From JAGVIE01 sp964520905 (GTDB lineage Bacteria > Bacteroidota > Ignavibacteria > UBA10030 > SZUA-254), in the NCBI GenBank assembly GCA_964520905.1, contig CAZFQL010000013.1, positions 1 to 64,000 of the forward strand: a DNA stretch of 64,000 nucleotides, written 5' to 3'. The notes beneath the pieces were generated by a model. That model saw nothing but the letters and a program-made list of their open reading frames with translations, was not told the DNA's origin and did no database searches. This document shows, piece by piece, positions 35,654-45,026 of this stretch (position 1 is the stretch's first letter; each line of letters starts with the position of its first letter). A program made the position numbers and the translations under genes.

Positions 35654-36444
35654 AAAATATAAATTCCAAAATCGTTACTACTACACTCTTAGCGATAGTT
35701 CTAACTTCATTGCTCTCTGTTCGAAGTTCATTGCTTCTTGCTCAATCCAACGACAATGAAGTGCGAACAGCCATCGAAAAATTAGATCAGGGACAAACCG
35801 AAGAAGTCAGGAAACAACTTCCCGATCTCGTATCGAAATATCAGAATACCCCGGGCGTTATGTTCCTTCAAGGACGCTTGGCAACAGACGGCATCGAAGC
35901 CGTAAAATTTTATCAGGGCGTGGTTGATAATTTCCCGAAGAGTGAGTGGGCGGATGATGCCTTGTACCGAATATACCAGTACTACTACTCATTAGGTTTA
36001 TACCGGACTGCCGATCTTAAATTGCAGCAACTAAAGAAAGATTATCCAAACTCATCTCACATCACAGGTAACAGTGAAACAAAACAACCTGAGCAAGAGG
36101 AAAAGCCCGTAAAGCTGCCCGAAAAAGAAATCGTTGCCGTTGACACACCGGAAGTTTCCAAACCGGAACCGAAACAGGATCAGTTACAGATCGTGCCAAG
36201 TTCTTCAGGGAAACCATATACAGTTCAGGCAGGCGCATTCACTACAATTGCGAATGCAGAAAAACGAAAAGTATTTTTCGACGATTTAGGTTACCCGGTT
36301 GAAATAACGAACAAAATTAGGAATGGAAGAAATCTTTATCTCGTATGGGTAGGAAGTTTTAAAACTGTTGAAGATGCGCGGAGCATGGTGCGTGAAATTA
36401 AAAGAAAATATAAACTTGATTCGATGATTGTCGAGAGGTATTAA
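35650..36444 (+). CDS. SPOR-domain envelope protein with TPR-like repeats
   Basis: This 264-residue protein has an N-terminal signal peptide (ILTSLLSVRSSLLLAQS region) and a TPR-like helical section (LDQGQTEEVRKQLPDLVSKY, then DDALYRIYQYYYSLGLYRTA, about residues 45-135). A Pro/Glu-rich linker leads to a C-terminal SPOR domain (KPYTVQAGAFTTIANAEKRK to the end). SPOR domains bind denuded septal peptidoglycan, so this is a periplasmic cell-envelope protein, perhaps tied to division. It overlaps miaB by four bases and is followed three bases later by a sigma54-type activator. Confidence 0.8.
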   Translation: MKNINSKIVTTTLLAIVLTSLLSVRSSLLLAQSNDNEVRTAIEKLDQGQTEEVRKQLPDLVSKYQNTPGVMFLQGRLATDGIEAVKFYQGVVDNFPKSEWADDALYRIYQYYYSLGLYRTADLKLQQLKKDYPNSSHITGNSETKQPEQEEKPVKLPEKEIVAVDTPEVSKPEPKQDQLQIVPSSSGKPYTVQAGAFTTIANAEKRKVFFDDLGYPVEITNKIRNGRNLYLVWVGSFKTVEDARSMVREIKRKYKLDSMIVERY

Positions 36445-36447
36445 GCG

Positions 36448-37578
36448 TTGGATCAGATTCAACAGCAATATGGAATAATCGGAAATTCAGTTGAGATAAA
36501 AGAAATACTCAATGTAATCCGGCAGGTAGCGCCTACTGATATTACCGTTCTGATCACAGGTGAAAGCGGCACCGGCAAAGAAGTGATAGCCAAAGCGATT
36601 CACCATCTAAGCAAGCGCGCCTCGAAACCTATGATATCTGTAAATGCAGGCGCAATTCCGGAAGGCATTATCGAGAGTGAATTATTCGGACACGAGAAAG
36701 GCGCATTTACAGGCGCCGGTGAAACTCGAAAAGGTTACTTTGAGCTAGCGGATGGTGGAACGATGTTCCTCGATGAGATTGGGGAACTGCCTATCGGAAC
36801 TCAGGTAAAACTTCTACGCGTATTGGAAAATGGCGAGTACATGAAAGTCGGCTCTGCTTTGCCGAGAAAAGTCGATGTCCGTATTATTGCCGCCACCAAT
36901 AAAGATTTGGAATCGGAGGTGCGGCATAATAACTTTCGTTCAGATCTGTATTTCCGTCTACGTTCAGTCAACATTCCAATTCCGCCGCTTCGTGAACGTC
37001 GAGACGATATTATGCTGTTCACTGAAGAGTTTGCTAAACAAGTTTGTGAAAAGAATAAAATTTCCTTCAGCGGTCTCACAGAAGAGGCGAAGGAATTAAT
37101 GAAAAACTATTATTGGCCCGGCAACGTTCGGGAACTTCGCAATGTAATAGAAAGTATGCTTGTTATTGAGAGAGGAAGACGCATGGATGCAATCGACATT
37201 AGAAAATACCTTAGAGATCATCGTGAAGACAATAGGAATTTACCGGTCTTTACAAATAAAAGTCTCGATCAGGCTGAGCGTGAGCTGATCCTCCGTGCGC
37301 TGCTCGAGATGAAAAGCGACATAATGGAAATCAAAAATGTACTAAACCAGCAACAAATTAATCCTTTGAATTCACATTTTGTTGAAGCTTCATTTGATAC
37401 TACCAACCATGACGCGAACTCATCTATTGAACCGGTTGAAGTAATCGAACGGCGCGCGATTATCAGCGCTCTCGATCGTTTCAAAGGCAATCGTCGTCTC
37501 GCATCCAAGGCATTGAATATCAGCGAGCGCACCTTATACCGTAAAATTAAAGAGTACAGATTGGAACATCAGGCATGA
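36448..37578 (+). CDS. Sigma54-dependent Fis-family activator without receiver domain
   Basis: This 376-residue protein consists of a sigma54 AAA+ domain followed directly by a Fis-type helix-turn-helix. It shows Walker A (GESGTGKE, about residue 38), the sigma54-contacting HEKGAFTGA loop (about 80-90), Walker B (MFLDEIGE), and RSDLYFRLRSVNIPIPPLRE. The C-terminal ASKALNISERTLYRKIKEY binds DNA. There is no N-terminal sensory or receiver domain; it starts at TTG 36448 after a GAGAGG site. Activity must therefore be controlled by level or partner. It overlaps lptE by four bases. The targets are unknown. Confidence 0.9.
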   Translation: MDQIQQQYGIIGNSVEIKEILNVIRQVAPTDITVLITGESGTGKEVIAKAIHHLSKRASKPMISVNAGAIPEGIIESELFGHEKGAFTGAGETRKGYFELADGGTMFLDEIGELPIGTQVKLLRVLENGEYMKVGSALPRKVDVRIIAATNKDLESEVRHNNFRSDLYFRLRSVNIPIPPLRERRDDIMLFTEEFAKQVCEKNKISFSGLTEEAKELMKNYYWPGNVRELRNVIESMLVIERGRRMDAIDIRKYLRDHREDNRNLPVFTNKSLDQAERELILRALLEMKSDIMEIKNVLNQQQINPLNSHFVEASFDTTNHDANSSIEPVEVIERRAIISALDRFKGNRRLASKALNISERTLYRKIKEYRLEHQA

Positions 37579-38063
37579 AGATAGTTCCAATATTTTTCAT
37601 CTTAATTGTTTTTGCCGGATGTTATTCCTTTACCGGCTCATCTGTACCCGTTCATCTTAAAACGGTTGCCATTCCATTATTCGACGATCAGAGCGGAAGC
37701 GGTGAACCCGGATTAAGAGAAAAATTGACAAATAAGTTAATTGAAAAATTTCGGCAGGACAACAGTCTTGAAATTGCCGATAGGACGAATGCCGATTGCG
37801 CTCTTGAAGGCACTATTCTTTCGATGATCGATCAACCTCAGGTCGTTACAGCAGGTGAAACAGTCAGCAAACGACGGCTCACAATCTCGGTGAAGGTTAT
37901 CTTTCAAGATATGAAACTCAAGAAAAAAGTTTGGGAAAAACAATTTTCAGAATGGTCCGATTATCAATTAGGCGGCGACATCACCCAGCGCGATTCGAGC
38001 ATCAATGCGGCGAATGATAAACTCTCGGACGATATTTTGTTAGATGCTGTTTCTGGATGGTGA
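37575..38063 (+). CDS. lptE: LptE-like LPS assembly lipoprotein
   Basis: This 162-residue lipoprotein has a lipobox near residue 16 (FAGC) and the Bacteroidota/Chlorobi LptE pattern: TVAIPLFDDQSGSGEPGLRE, then LTNKLIEKF, ADCALEGTILSM and SKRRLTISVKVIFQD. LptE supports the outer-membrane LPS translocon LptD. The gene overlaps the sigma54 activator and fits the LPS theme of the heptose genes at 10.5-12.1 kb, although LptD is not in the window. The similarity is to the lineage-specific LptE family, so the assignment is good but not certain. Confidence 0.82.
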   Translation: MKIVPIFFILIVFAGCYSFTGSSVPVHLKTVAIPLFDDQSGSGEPGLREKLTNKLIEKFRQDNSLEIADRTNADCALEGTILSMIDQPQVVTAGETVSKRRLTISVKVIFQDMKLKKKVWEKQFSEWSDYQLGGDITQRDSSINAANDKLSDDILLDAVSGW

Positions 38064-38122
38064 TAAAATAATGCATCCAAAATTCAATATATTTCGAAAT
38101 TATAAAGGTTAAAATTATTTCC

Positions 38123-39595
38123 ATGCAAGATTATATAATAGGCGCATACTTTGTCTCTTTAACGATCTTATTCCTCTTCGGGTCGAGCGGATTCATCATG
38201 ATATTTTATTATCTCAAACACAGGAACAAACAGCATGAACCGGCTGGAAATTTGAAAGAATATCCGATGGTCACTCTACAGCTTCCACTCTATAACGAAT
38301 ACTATGTTGTAGAGCGGCTCTTGAAAGCTGCATGCGCTATGGATTACCCGAAGGACAAACTTGAGATCCAGGTTCTCGATGATTCGACGGATGAAACAAT
38401 TGCAACCGTGGCAAATCTCGTCTGCCATTATCGCCAAAACGGATTCGACATAAATCATGTAAGACGAGATTCTCGAACCGGGTTTAAAGCAGGCGCACTT
38501 AAGGAAGGTTTGAAAACTGCAAAAGGTGAATTTGTAGCTATCTTCGATGCTGATTTTGTGCCATCGCCTGATTTTTTCGTGAAAACACTTCCCTATTTTT
38601 ACATGGATTCGAAAATCGGTCTCATTCAAACACGATGGGAACATTTGAACAGCGATTACTCATTCTTAACCAGAGTACAAGCAATGGCGCTTGACGGACA
38701 TTTCGTAATTGAACAAAACGTGCGGAACAAGGCGGGGTTCTTCATCAATTTCAACGGCACCGGCGGTATCTGGCGCAAAGAATGCATACTCGACGCGGGA
38801 AATTGGGAAGCCGATACTTTGACGGAAGATCTCGATTTAAGCTACCGCGCCCAGCTCCGCGGATGGAAATTTAAATTTTTAAATGATGTAACATCACCGG
38901 CAGAATTACCATCCGAGATTAACGCACTGAAATCTCAGCAATTCCGGTGGACAAAAGGCGCGATTGAAACCGCACGCAAAATACTTCCTAAAGTTTGGAA
39001 ATCGGATATTTCTCTTGAGAAAAAAATCCACGCAACTTTTCATCTATCAAATAATATCGTATTTCCGTTCATCCTGGCAGCCGGCATTCTTAATGTCCCC
39101 CTTATCTTCATCAAACATCAAGGCGGATACGAAACTTATTTTTCCATCATGGCAGTTTTCGTTTTTGCTTTTATCGGCTCATTCCTTTTCTATCTCTATT
39201 CACAAAAGGATATTTATAAAGATTGGCAACGGCGAATGCTACTCTTCCCGCTTTTCATGGCAGGAAGCATGGGATTTGCGGTCAATAATACAAAAGCAGT
39301 CATTGAAGGTCTGATCAAGAAAAAATCTGAGTTCATCCGGACACCTAAATACTCGGTCGTGGATAAGAAAGATAATTGGCTTGATAAAAAATACGTTTTG
39401 AAAAAATTTAATTATACGGTCATAATCGAGCTGCTGTTGGCGCTCTATTGTCTGTTTGGTGTAGCAGCATCTATCTATTATCTTGAACTTGCCGCTGTAC
39501 CATTTCAGCTACTTTTCTCGATGGGCTTTGGATTGGTTGCCTGGCTTTCAATAAAACACGCTTGGTTAGCGCGAAAACTATCAGCCGGGAAATAA
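38123..39595 (+). CDS. Processive family 2 glycosyltransferase (cellulose synthase-like)
   Basis: This 490-residue membrane glycosyltransferase has an N-terminal helix and a GT2 catalytic domain: VTLQLPLYNEYYVVERLL, QVLDDSTDET, FDADFVPSPDF (DxD), TEDLDLSYRAQLRGW, and QQFRWTKGA, the QxxRW motif of processive enzymes. Four or so C-terminal membrane helices follow (about 310-480). It makes or extends an extracytoplasmic polysaccharide or glycolipid; the lack of PilZ and BcsB partners argues against cellulose itself. It starts 60 bp after lptE. Confidence 0.82.
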   Translation: MQDYIIGAYFVSLTILFLFGSSGFIMIFYYLKHRNKQHEPAGNLKEYPMVTLQLPLYNEYYVVERLLKAACAMDYPKDKLEIQVLDDSTDETIATVANLVCHYRQNGFDINHVRRDSRTGFKAGALKEGLKTAKGEFVAIFDADFVPSPDFFVKTLPYFYMDSKIGLIQTRWEHLNSDYSFLTRVQAMALDGHFVIEQNVRNKAGFFINFNGTGGIWRKECILDAGNWEADTLTEDLDLSYRAQLRGWKFKFLNDVTSPAELPSEINALKSQQFRWTKGAIETARKILPKVWKSDISLEKKIHATFHLSNNIVFPFILAAGILNVPLIFIKHQGGYETYFSIMAVFVFAFIGSFLFYLYSQKDIYKDWQRRMLLFPLFMAGSMGFAVNNTKAVIEGLIKKKSEFIRTPKYSVVDKKDNWLDKKYVLKKFNYTVIIELLLALYCLFGVAASIYYLELAAVPFQLLFSMGFGLVAWLSIKHAWLARKLSAGK

Positions 39596-39628
39596 CTAAC
39601 TGCCAATGAAACGAGATCGCGCTTGATA

Positions 39629-40867
39629 ATGGATACTGAACAATTAGAATCGAAATTATCCCGTCGGCTTCATACTCCGCTGTTCGCCCGGCTGGCTTCC
39701 GAATATCTTTCCTCCAACAGAGTAACTGAAGCCAAAAATCTTTGTATTGCCGGGATCGAGAAATATCCGTCATACTCAACACCGTATCTCCTGTTAGCAA
39801 AATGTTATGAGACTGAAAATAATCTTCCTTCTGCGCTTGAATCAATCCAACATGCTAAAGCGTTAAATCCAAACTCACAGGTTATCTGTGAGTATTACTC
39901 AAAAATAGAAAACTATCTTTCCAGTTCTCCTTCTGAAAACACGGAACTTCAGAATCCGGAATCACCCGAAACAATCGATAGCGTGGAATTAAAGCAAGAA
40001 TCCGATGCGATAGTTCAGGATCAATCGGAAATTGAAATCAATCCGCAAGACTTAAGTCCGTTGGAAGATATCCCATTGAGTGTGCAAGAAAACCAAATTT
40101 TATTACCCACGGATGATCTCTTGGTTGACGGCGAAGCTAAAACATCAGAGGGGGAAGAGATTCCGTCTGCTGAAGTAGATATCCAGAATGAGACGACTCT
40201 CATAAATGAACAATCCACTGACTTCTTAAGTGAAGAAACAAATATCATTACGTCTGAGTCGATACTTACCACGAATGAATCAATTGTTGTTAGTGAGGAT
40301 AATAACGGGGTAGCAGATACTCCGTTTGATATTCAAGAAGAAATGGCAGAGACTGAGAGTATCGAGCCAACTATAAATTGTGAAGTAAGCGCTGAACCTG
40401 TGATTCAGGAAGTGGCTGAACTTTCCGAACAGATTGAAGATAAATCTGAAATAAATGAATCTTCGTTGGACGTTGAACAAATTTCTCTAAGACAATCTAA
40501 TATTGATGAACATCAGAATATCGAACAACAAAACGAACATCCGATAACATCCACACCGGGTCAAGCAGAGGAAATTTCTATTCCAGAATTAATTATTCCT
40601 CAGGAGGCATCTGTTACTCCTCCTCCAAAACAGGATGAATTTCAGAATGCAGCTTATATCGAAACTCCTCCACTACCGGATACGCTTGATGTTGAAGGAA
40701 GAATCGTCAGCAAGACGCTGGCAGAAATTTATGCGGCGCAGGGTGAATATAACGAAGCAATAATCACTTATCAATTATTAAAACAATTACATCCCCAGAA
40801 TAGCGAAGAGATTGACGCGCGAATTTGCGAACTGGATAATAAGGTACGTAATAAATCGGAAGGTTAA
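39629..40867 (+). CDS. TPR protein with long acidic linker
   Basis: This protein of about 412 residues has N-terminal TPR repeats (FARLASEYLSSNRVTEAKNL, then YLLLAKCYETENNLPSALES, about 18-85). A long Glu/Ser/Ile-rich, low-complexity and probably disordered section follows (about 95-350). A last TPR (LAEIYAAQGEYNEAIITYQL, then LKQLHPQN) lies near the C-terminus. The frame is open from a TTG at 39623; ATG 39629 is chosen. I recognise no named family; TPR ends joined by a flexible acidic tether suggest an adaptor. It follows the glycosyltransferase by 33 bp and ends before a strong terminator. Confidence 0.6.
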   Translation: MDTEQLESKLSRRLHTPLFARLASEYLSSNRVTEAKNLCIAGIEKYPSYSTPYLLLAKCYETENNLPSALESIQHAKALNPNSQVICEYYSKIENYLSSSPSENTELQNPESPETIDSVELKQESDAIVQDQSEIEINPQDLSPLEDIPLSVQENQILLPTDDLLVDGEAKTSEGEEIPSAEVDIQNETTLINEQSTDFLSEETNIITSESILTTNESIVVSEDNNGVADTPFDIQEEMAETESIEPTINCEVSAEPVIQEVAELSEQIEDKSEINESSLDVEQISLRQSNIDEHQNIEQQNEHPITSTPGQAEEISIPELIIPQEASVTPPPKQDEFQNAAYIETPPLPDTLDVEGRIVSKTLAEIYAAQGEYNEAIITYQLLKQLHPQNSEEIDARICELDNKVRNKSEG

Positions 40868-40894
40868 AATCTGGCGGGACAGTATTACAGATAG

Positions 40895-40925
40895 AAAAAA
40901 CCCCGAGTTTCGCTCGGGGTTTTTG
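40895..40925. terminator. Bidirectional Rho-independent terminator
   Basis: A GC-rich stem CCCCGAG/CTCGGGG with a five-base loop is flanked by AAAAAA and TTTTT, so it can stop transcription from both the TPR gene (+) and rpsT (-). Confidence 0.85.
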
Positions 40926-40941
40926 GTAATAATTCTTCAAT

Positions 40942-41196
40942 CTACTTGATAGAAGTAACGTACTTAGTCAGGCTGGATTTTTTATTTGCGGCGTTGTTCT
41001 CATGGATAATACCTTTTGCGGCAAGCTGATCTAGCAACTTGAATGCTTTTTTCAACTCAGTCTGTGCCTTATCTTTATCTTTTAACTCCCGAACTTTCTT
41101 AACTGCAGTTTTCATTTTCGACATATATGCCCGATTTCGAGCACGCCTGCCTACTGCCTTACGTGCCTGTCGTTCTGCTGAGAGATGTTGTGCCAT
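40942..41196 (-). CDS. rpsT: 30S ribosomal protein S20
   Basis: This 84-residue basic helical protein is S20, which binds 16S rRNA early in 30S assembly. It shows the expected N-terminal basic stretch (AERQARKAVGRRARNRAYMS), then MKTAVKKV, and the C-terminal AAKGIIHENNAANKKSSLTK. Length is normal. ATG 41196 is preceded by AGGAAACAGG. It is a single gene ending at the strong terminator at 40895-40925. Confidence 0.95.
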   Translation of the reverse strand: MAQHLSAERQARKAVGRRARNRAYMSKMKTAVKKVRELKDKDKAQTELKKAFKLLDQLAAKGIIHENNAANKKSSLTKYVTSIK

Positions 41197-41264
41197 TTAC
41201 CTGTTTCCTATAAATAATTGATTAAAATCTGTATTAATATAATGAATATTTTTAATACTATCAA

Positions 41265-42119
41265 TTAAAATAATGTATAACTCAAACCCAAGGCGATAGT
41301 TTCTTTGATCTGAGTTCTTGGAGTTACACGCTTCTCATTGATCAACTGAACATTGAACATTGCAGTAATATAATTGTTTACTTTGGCGGTGAGCGAGGCA
41401 TTGTTACGCACAACTATCTCATCGAATCGTTTAAATGGCGCGAACATCTCTAATTTCAAAGTAAACAGAATGTTATCGTCTAACTGCCACTCAACATCTG
41501 TGACCGATTCCATACCGCCATCGACTGATACTTTTTCAATTTCATCTTTTGTATCGGGGTTATCACTGTACTGGTTAAATTTATTTGTAATAATCTCGCG
41601 AAGAGCAAAACCGAGACGCGTCTTGATCTCCTTCATAGGCTGGTAACCAACGCCGGCGCTTTGTGTAAGATAACCCGGGTCAAAGAAGGCAGACACCTGG
41701 ACTGCGCTATCAGACTTCGGATACATATACCCTTTTGCGAATTGAGTTTTCATCGTTGCCGCCGCATAAGGATTGATTATTGTCCCAAGTTTATAAGTGA
41801 AAACAGTTGAGAGATCGATGATGTCATCAGCTTTTCTTAATCCCTGGTTGCTTAGGCGGGTTTGTCCAAAAGCAAATTTATAGGTATTCGTCCAGTTGGA
41901 ATTTTCTTCATCATCAATCGACTTTCCATCCGCAAAGATTGTATATGCCAACGCGTTCTCACCACCTTGAGCCCAATCAGTAAACCCGACTTGAGTCAAC
42001 GTCAATCCGGCAACTAAACCGTGTTTCCATCCATACTCCGGTACAGTCTGTGCAGTTTGAGCCAACGATAAAGCGCCTAATGGAAGTATGCCAATTATAA
42101 AGAATAATATTTTTTTCAT
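41265..42119 (-). CDS. DUF3078 outer-membrane-type protein
   Basis: This 284-residue protein has a signal peptide (ILFFIIGILPLGALSLAQT). Its mature part begins with YGWKHGLVAGLTLTQVGFTD, then WAQGGENALAYT, the hallmark of DUF3078, a family typical of Bacteroidota and Chlorobi. Alternating hydrophobic strands and a terminal aromatic residue (GLSYTLF) suggest an outer-membrane beta-barrel. Function unknown. It follows mscL by 15 bases on the same strand, so the two are probably co-transcribed. Confidence 0.85.
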   Translation of the reverse strand: MKKILFFIIGILPLGALSLAQTAQTVPEYGWKHGLVAGLTLTQVGFTDWAQGGENALAYTIFADGKSIDDEENSNWTNTYKFAFGQTRLSNQGLRKADDIIDLSTVFTYKLGTIINPYAAATMKTQFAKGYMYPKSDSAVQVSAFFDPGYLTQSAGVGYQPMKEIKTRLGFALREIITNKFNQYSDNPDTKDEIEKVSVDGGMESVTDVEWQLDDNILFTLKLEMFAPFKRFDEIVVRNNASLTAKVNNYITAMFNVQLINEKRVTPRTQIKETIALGLSYTLF

Positions 42120-42134
42120 CTAAACTCCTCTAAA

Positions 42135-42434
42135 TTATTTCTTTGCAACTTTTTCTTCTTTTAGAACTTTCTTTGCAAAATAGAAAACGACCAATGCAAC
42201 AATCAAGAAATCTATTGCCGCTCCAAGGAAAGGTCCTAACAGGAAATGAAACGGACCAATATCGAGTGTGGCAGTTCGCCATTCGCCGCCGGGGATGAAA
42301 AATGTAATAATAGGCATCAGTATCCCGTCAACAATAGCGCTGATCAACGCATTTAATTTGCCACCGATGATCACTGCTATCGCTAAGCCGATGACACCAT
42401 ACTGTTTCAAAAAATCGAGGAATTCTTTCAACAT
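42135..42434 (-). CDS. mscL: Short MscL-family mechanosensitive channel
   Basis: This 99-residue protein has the two-helix MscL plan: EFLDFLKQYGVIGLAIAVII, then GGKLNALISAIVDGILMPII (TM1), and FLLGPFLGAAIDFLIVALVV with FYFAKKVL (TM2). It is shorter than the usual 130-150 residues because the periplasmic loop and cytoplasmic helix are reduced. The frame is open from a TTG at 42449, but ATG 42434 has GGAG nine bases upstream. A role as a channel opened by membrane tension is likely; the shortening makes channel behaviour uncertain. Confidence 0.8.
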   Translation of the reverse strand: MLKEFLDFLKQYGVIGLAIAVIIGGKLNALISAIVDGILMPIITFFIPGGEWRTATLDIGPFHFLLGPFLGAAIDFLIVALVVFYFAKKVLKEEKVAKK

Positions 42435-42561
42435 GGCTATATTCTCCAATATTATGATTGTTCGAGTGATTTATGACTGGCAATGTAACACCTATCCATG
42501 AAACATACAAACAAGGACCGGTTTGCTTTATGTTCATTTAACTATTATATTAATCCTAAGA

Positions 42562-42650
42562 ATCCGTTAGGGGTGTCCAAATCTAAAAAGATGGACTGAG
42601 ATAACACCCTTGAACCTGATCTGGATAATACCAGCGTAGGGAAATGGATG
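42562..42650 (+). promoter_or_regulatory. TPP (THI-box) riboswitch
   Basis: The conserved TPP aptamer is easily recognised: TTAGGGGTG, then GGACTGAGATAACACCC and TTGAACCTGATCTGGATAAT, and CCAGCGTAGGGAA. It is on the + strand about 100 bp ahead of a TonB receptor, thiamine pyrophosphokinase and transporter genes. TPP binding should repress them when thiamine is plentiful. Confidence 0.95.
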
Positions 42651-42662
42651 TTAGTTTTTATT

Positions 42663-42715
42663 TAACGCCGTTTTTCCGATTCTTTTTACGCTGGAGAATC
42701 AGGGAAACGGCGTTA
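42663..42715 (+). promoter_or_regulatory. Expression-platform hairpin after the TPP riboswitch
   Basis: TAACGCCGTTT pairs with AAACGGCGTTA, with inner pairing of GATTCT/AGAATC, giving a long stem between the aptamer and the TonB receptor gene. It is followed by ATATTTTAT, an imperfect T-run, so it may act as an intrinsic terminator. The ribosome-binding site (GGAGAG) lies outside the stem. Confidence 0.6.
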
Positions 42716-42743
42716 ATATTTTATAATCGATGGAGAGCTATTT

Positions 42744-45026
42744 ATGAAACTTATAACATTTATTCTTTTTATTCTTTATAGTGTCCCGATTTTATATTCA
42801 CAGGATATCGCATCGGTGGAGAACGATACGATATTTTATATGTCACCGGTTATCATCGTGCCGACACAAGCATATGAACGCGAAACGCCTGTGACTTTTT
42901 CTGATATAACTCAGAAACAACTGGCACAGCGATATTTTGCTCAGGACGTCCCGGTTTTATTATCGGAACTTCCATCCGTGACTTTTTATTCTGAAAACGG
43001 TAATGGCACAGGTTATAGTTACATGAATCTGCGAGGGTTCGACCAACGGAGACTCTCGATAATGGTAAACGGTATCCCTCAAAACGATCCCGAAGATCAT
43101 CAAGTTTATTGGATCGATATGCCGGACATCCTTGCCTTTACACAAAGCGTTCAGGTTCAACGCGGTGCAGGAAGTTCATTTTACGGACCACCGGCAATCG
43201 GCGGATCTGTAAATATCATAACTACACCTTTCAGTATGCAACCTAAGATTTCTCTTAGCAGCGGATTTGGATTTCAGGAATTTGGCGGAGAAAATACGAT
43301 CAAGATGAACGTTAGGAAAAATTCTGCCGGATTCTCGTCCGGACTTATTAATGAGCGATATGTACTCACGGGGAATTTTTCTAAAATAACAAGCGATGGC
43401 TATCGGGAAAACTCTTGGGCAAATATGAGCAGCTATTTTATCGGCGCAGCCCGTTTCGATGAAAATATGTCGATACGCATAAATATTTATGGCGGACCGA
43501 TTAGCGACGGGCTTGCATATATAGGACTTCCTAAATACTATAATAGCGATAAGCAACTTCGCCGCTCTAATTACAGTTATTGGGAATACGACACCACCGG
43601 AAAGCAAGTCGGTTATTATACCGAACAAAAACCTCAAGCTGTTGAGAACTTTACTCAGCCGCATTATGAAATCCTCAACGAGTGGCGACATTCTTCAAAA
43701 ATAACAGTGTTTAATACATTCTTTCACATCCACGGCGAGGGCTATTACGATTACGATGGCGATTGGCTCTGGTATGATAACTCCGCACTGTCATGGTTCC
43801 ATACTATTGTCGGGTATGATTCGACTTTCGGTATATCAAAATTTCCATCGATACTGTTAAGAGGTTACGTACAGAATAATCAATGGGGATGGCTGCCCCG
43901 TGTCGAGATCCAACATAAAAACGGCAAATTGACTATAGGTGGTGAGCTTCGCTTCCATCGTTCTACGCACTGGGGAAAAATTCCGTTTGCATCGGAATAT
44001 CCATCCGCAACCTTCGATCCTGATTTCCATTTTTACGAATATAATGGTAAGAAAGATATCTTCTCACTTTACGGTCACGAACTTTATCATCCCGATGAAG
44101 CAACCACCGTGATGGCAGAACTCCAGCTTGCAGTCAATCGATACGGGATACATAACGAGCAATTCCTCGGAAATAATTTTAGTCTTAACTATCTTTTTGT
44201 CAATCCGCGGCTTGGAATAAATCGGAATTTCTCGGAAGAATTAAATGGATACATTTCTCTTGGATACACATCAAGAGAGCCGCGATTGCGGAATTTATAT
44301 GCGGCTGAAGACGCATGGTCCGGGTCTCTGCCAAAGTTTGAAACGGTGAATTCCGGATCTATTATCAAATATAACTTCGATAAACCCAATGCCCAGCCCG
44401 AACATCTATTCGATCTTGAGATAGGCGGCAGTTACATATTTAACGGCGGGAAAATTTCCTCAAATGTCTATTGGATGGAATTCGAAAATGAACTGGTCAA
44501 AAGCGGTGAGATAGATGTTTTCGGTTCTTCGGTACTTGTAAACGCAAAACGTACGCGGCATGTAGGATTCGAATTTGAAGGCAAATATAAAATAACTACC
44601 GAACTTGAAGTGAACGGTACGATGACCCTTTCAGTAAACAAAATAATCCATCACGAATTTTACGATACCAAAGCCGCCGTCTATCGAGTTCTCGATGGAA
44701 ACCCTATTGCCGGTTTTCCGGATGTCCTCGGCAATGTGCGATTGAGTTATGGAAACGATAACAGATTGATATCCCTTCTCATCCGGTATGTTGGTCCTTT
44801 CTACACCGATAATCTCCACAACGAACAGAATAAAGTCGATGGCTACGCTGTGGCAAATCTTGATGCATCAGTTAAATTACCAACTTTTCTAACGAACACC
44901 GAATTACTGCTAACCGGCAAAGTTCAAAATCTTCTGAATAATCTGTATATTGCAAGCGGAGAAGGAAAAGCTTTCTTCCCAGCCGCAGAAAGAAATTATT
45001 CTTTGGGTATAGCTTTAAATTTATAA
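42744..45026 (+). CDS. TonB-dependent outer-membrane receptor, probably for thiamine
   Basis: This 760-residue protein has a signal peptide (ending near YSQDIAS). The plug domain is at about residues 50-155 (DVPVLLSELPSVTFYSENGN, then MNLRGFDQRRLSIMVNGIPQ, QVQRGAGSSFYGPPAIGGSV and NIITT), followed by a 22-strand-type barrel. The final sequence, NYSLGIALNL, is a standard outer-membrane end. The carboxylate-type TonB box is not obvious. Control by a TPP riboswitch and the neighbouring thiamine pyrophosphokinase point to thiamine or a precursor as the substrate; this is inferred from regulation, not from binding residues. It overlaps the next gene by one base. Confidence 0.88.
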   Translation: MKLITFILFILYSVPILYSQDIASVENDTIFYMSPVIIVPTQAYERETPVTFSDITQKQLAQRYFAQDVPVLLSELPSVTFYSENGNGTGYSYMNLRGFDQRRLSIMVNGIPQNDPEDHQVYWIDMPDILAFTQSVQVQRGAGSSFYGPPAIGGSVNIITTPFSMQPKISLSSGFGFQEFGGENTIKMNVRKNSAGFSSGLINERYVLTGNFSKITSDGYRENSWANMSSYFIGAARFDENMSIRINIYGGPISDGLAYIGLPKYYNSDKQLRRSNYSYWEYDTTGKQVGYYTEQKPQAVENFTQPHYEILNEWRHSSKITVFNTFFHIHGEGYYDYDGDWLWYDNSALSWFHTIVGYDSTFGISKFPSILLRGYVQNNQWGWLPRVEIQHKNGKLTIGGELRFHRSTHWGKIPFASEYPSATFDPDFHFYEYNGKKDIFSLYGHELYHPDEATTVMAELQLAVNRYGIHNEQFLGNNFSLNYLFVNPRLGINRNFSEELNGYISLGYTSREPRLRNLYAAEDAWSGSLPKFETVNSGSIIKYNFDKPNAQPEHLFDLEIGGSYIFNGGKISSNVYWMEFENELVKSGEIDVFGSSVLVNAKRTRHVGFEFEGKYKITTELEVNGTMTLSVNKIIHHEFYDTKAAVYRVLDGNPIAGFPDVLGNVRLSYGNDNRLISLLIRYVGPFYTDNLHNEQNKVDGYAVANLDASVKLPTFLTNTELLLTGKVQNLLNNLYIASGEGKAFFPAAERNYSLGIALNL

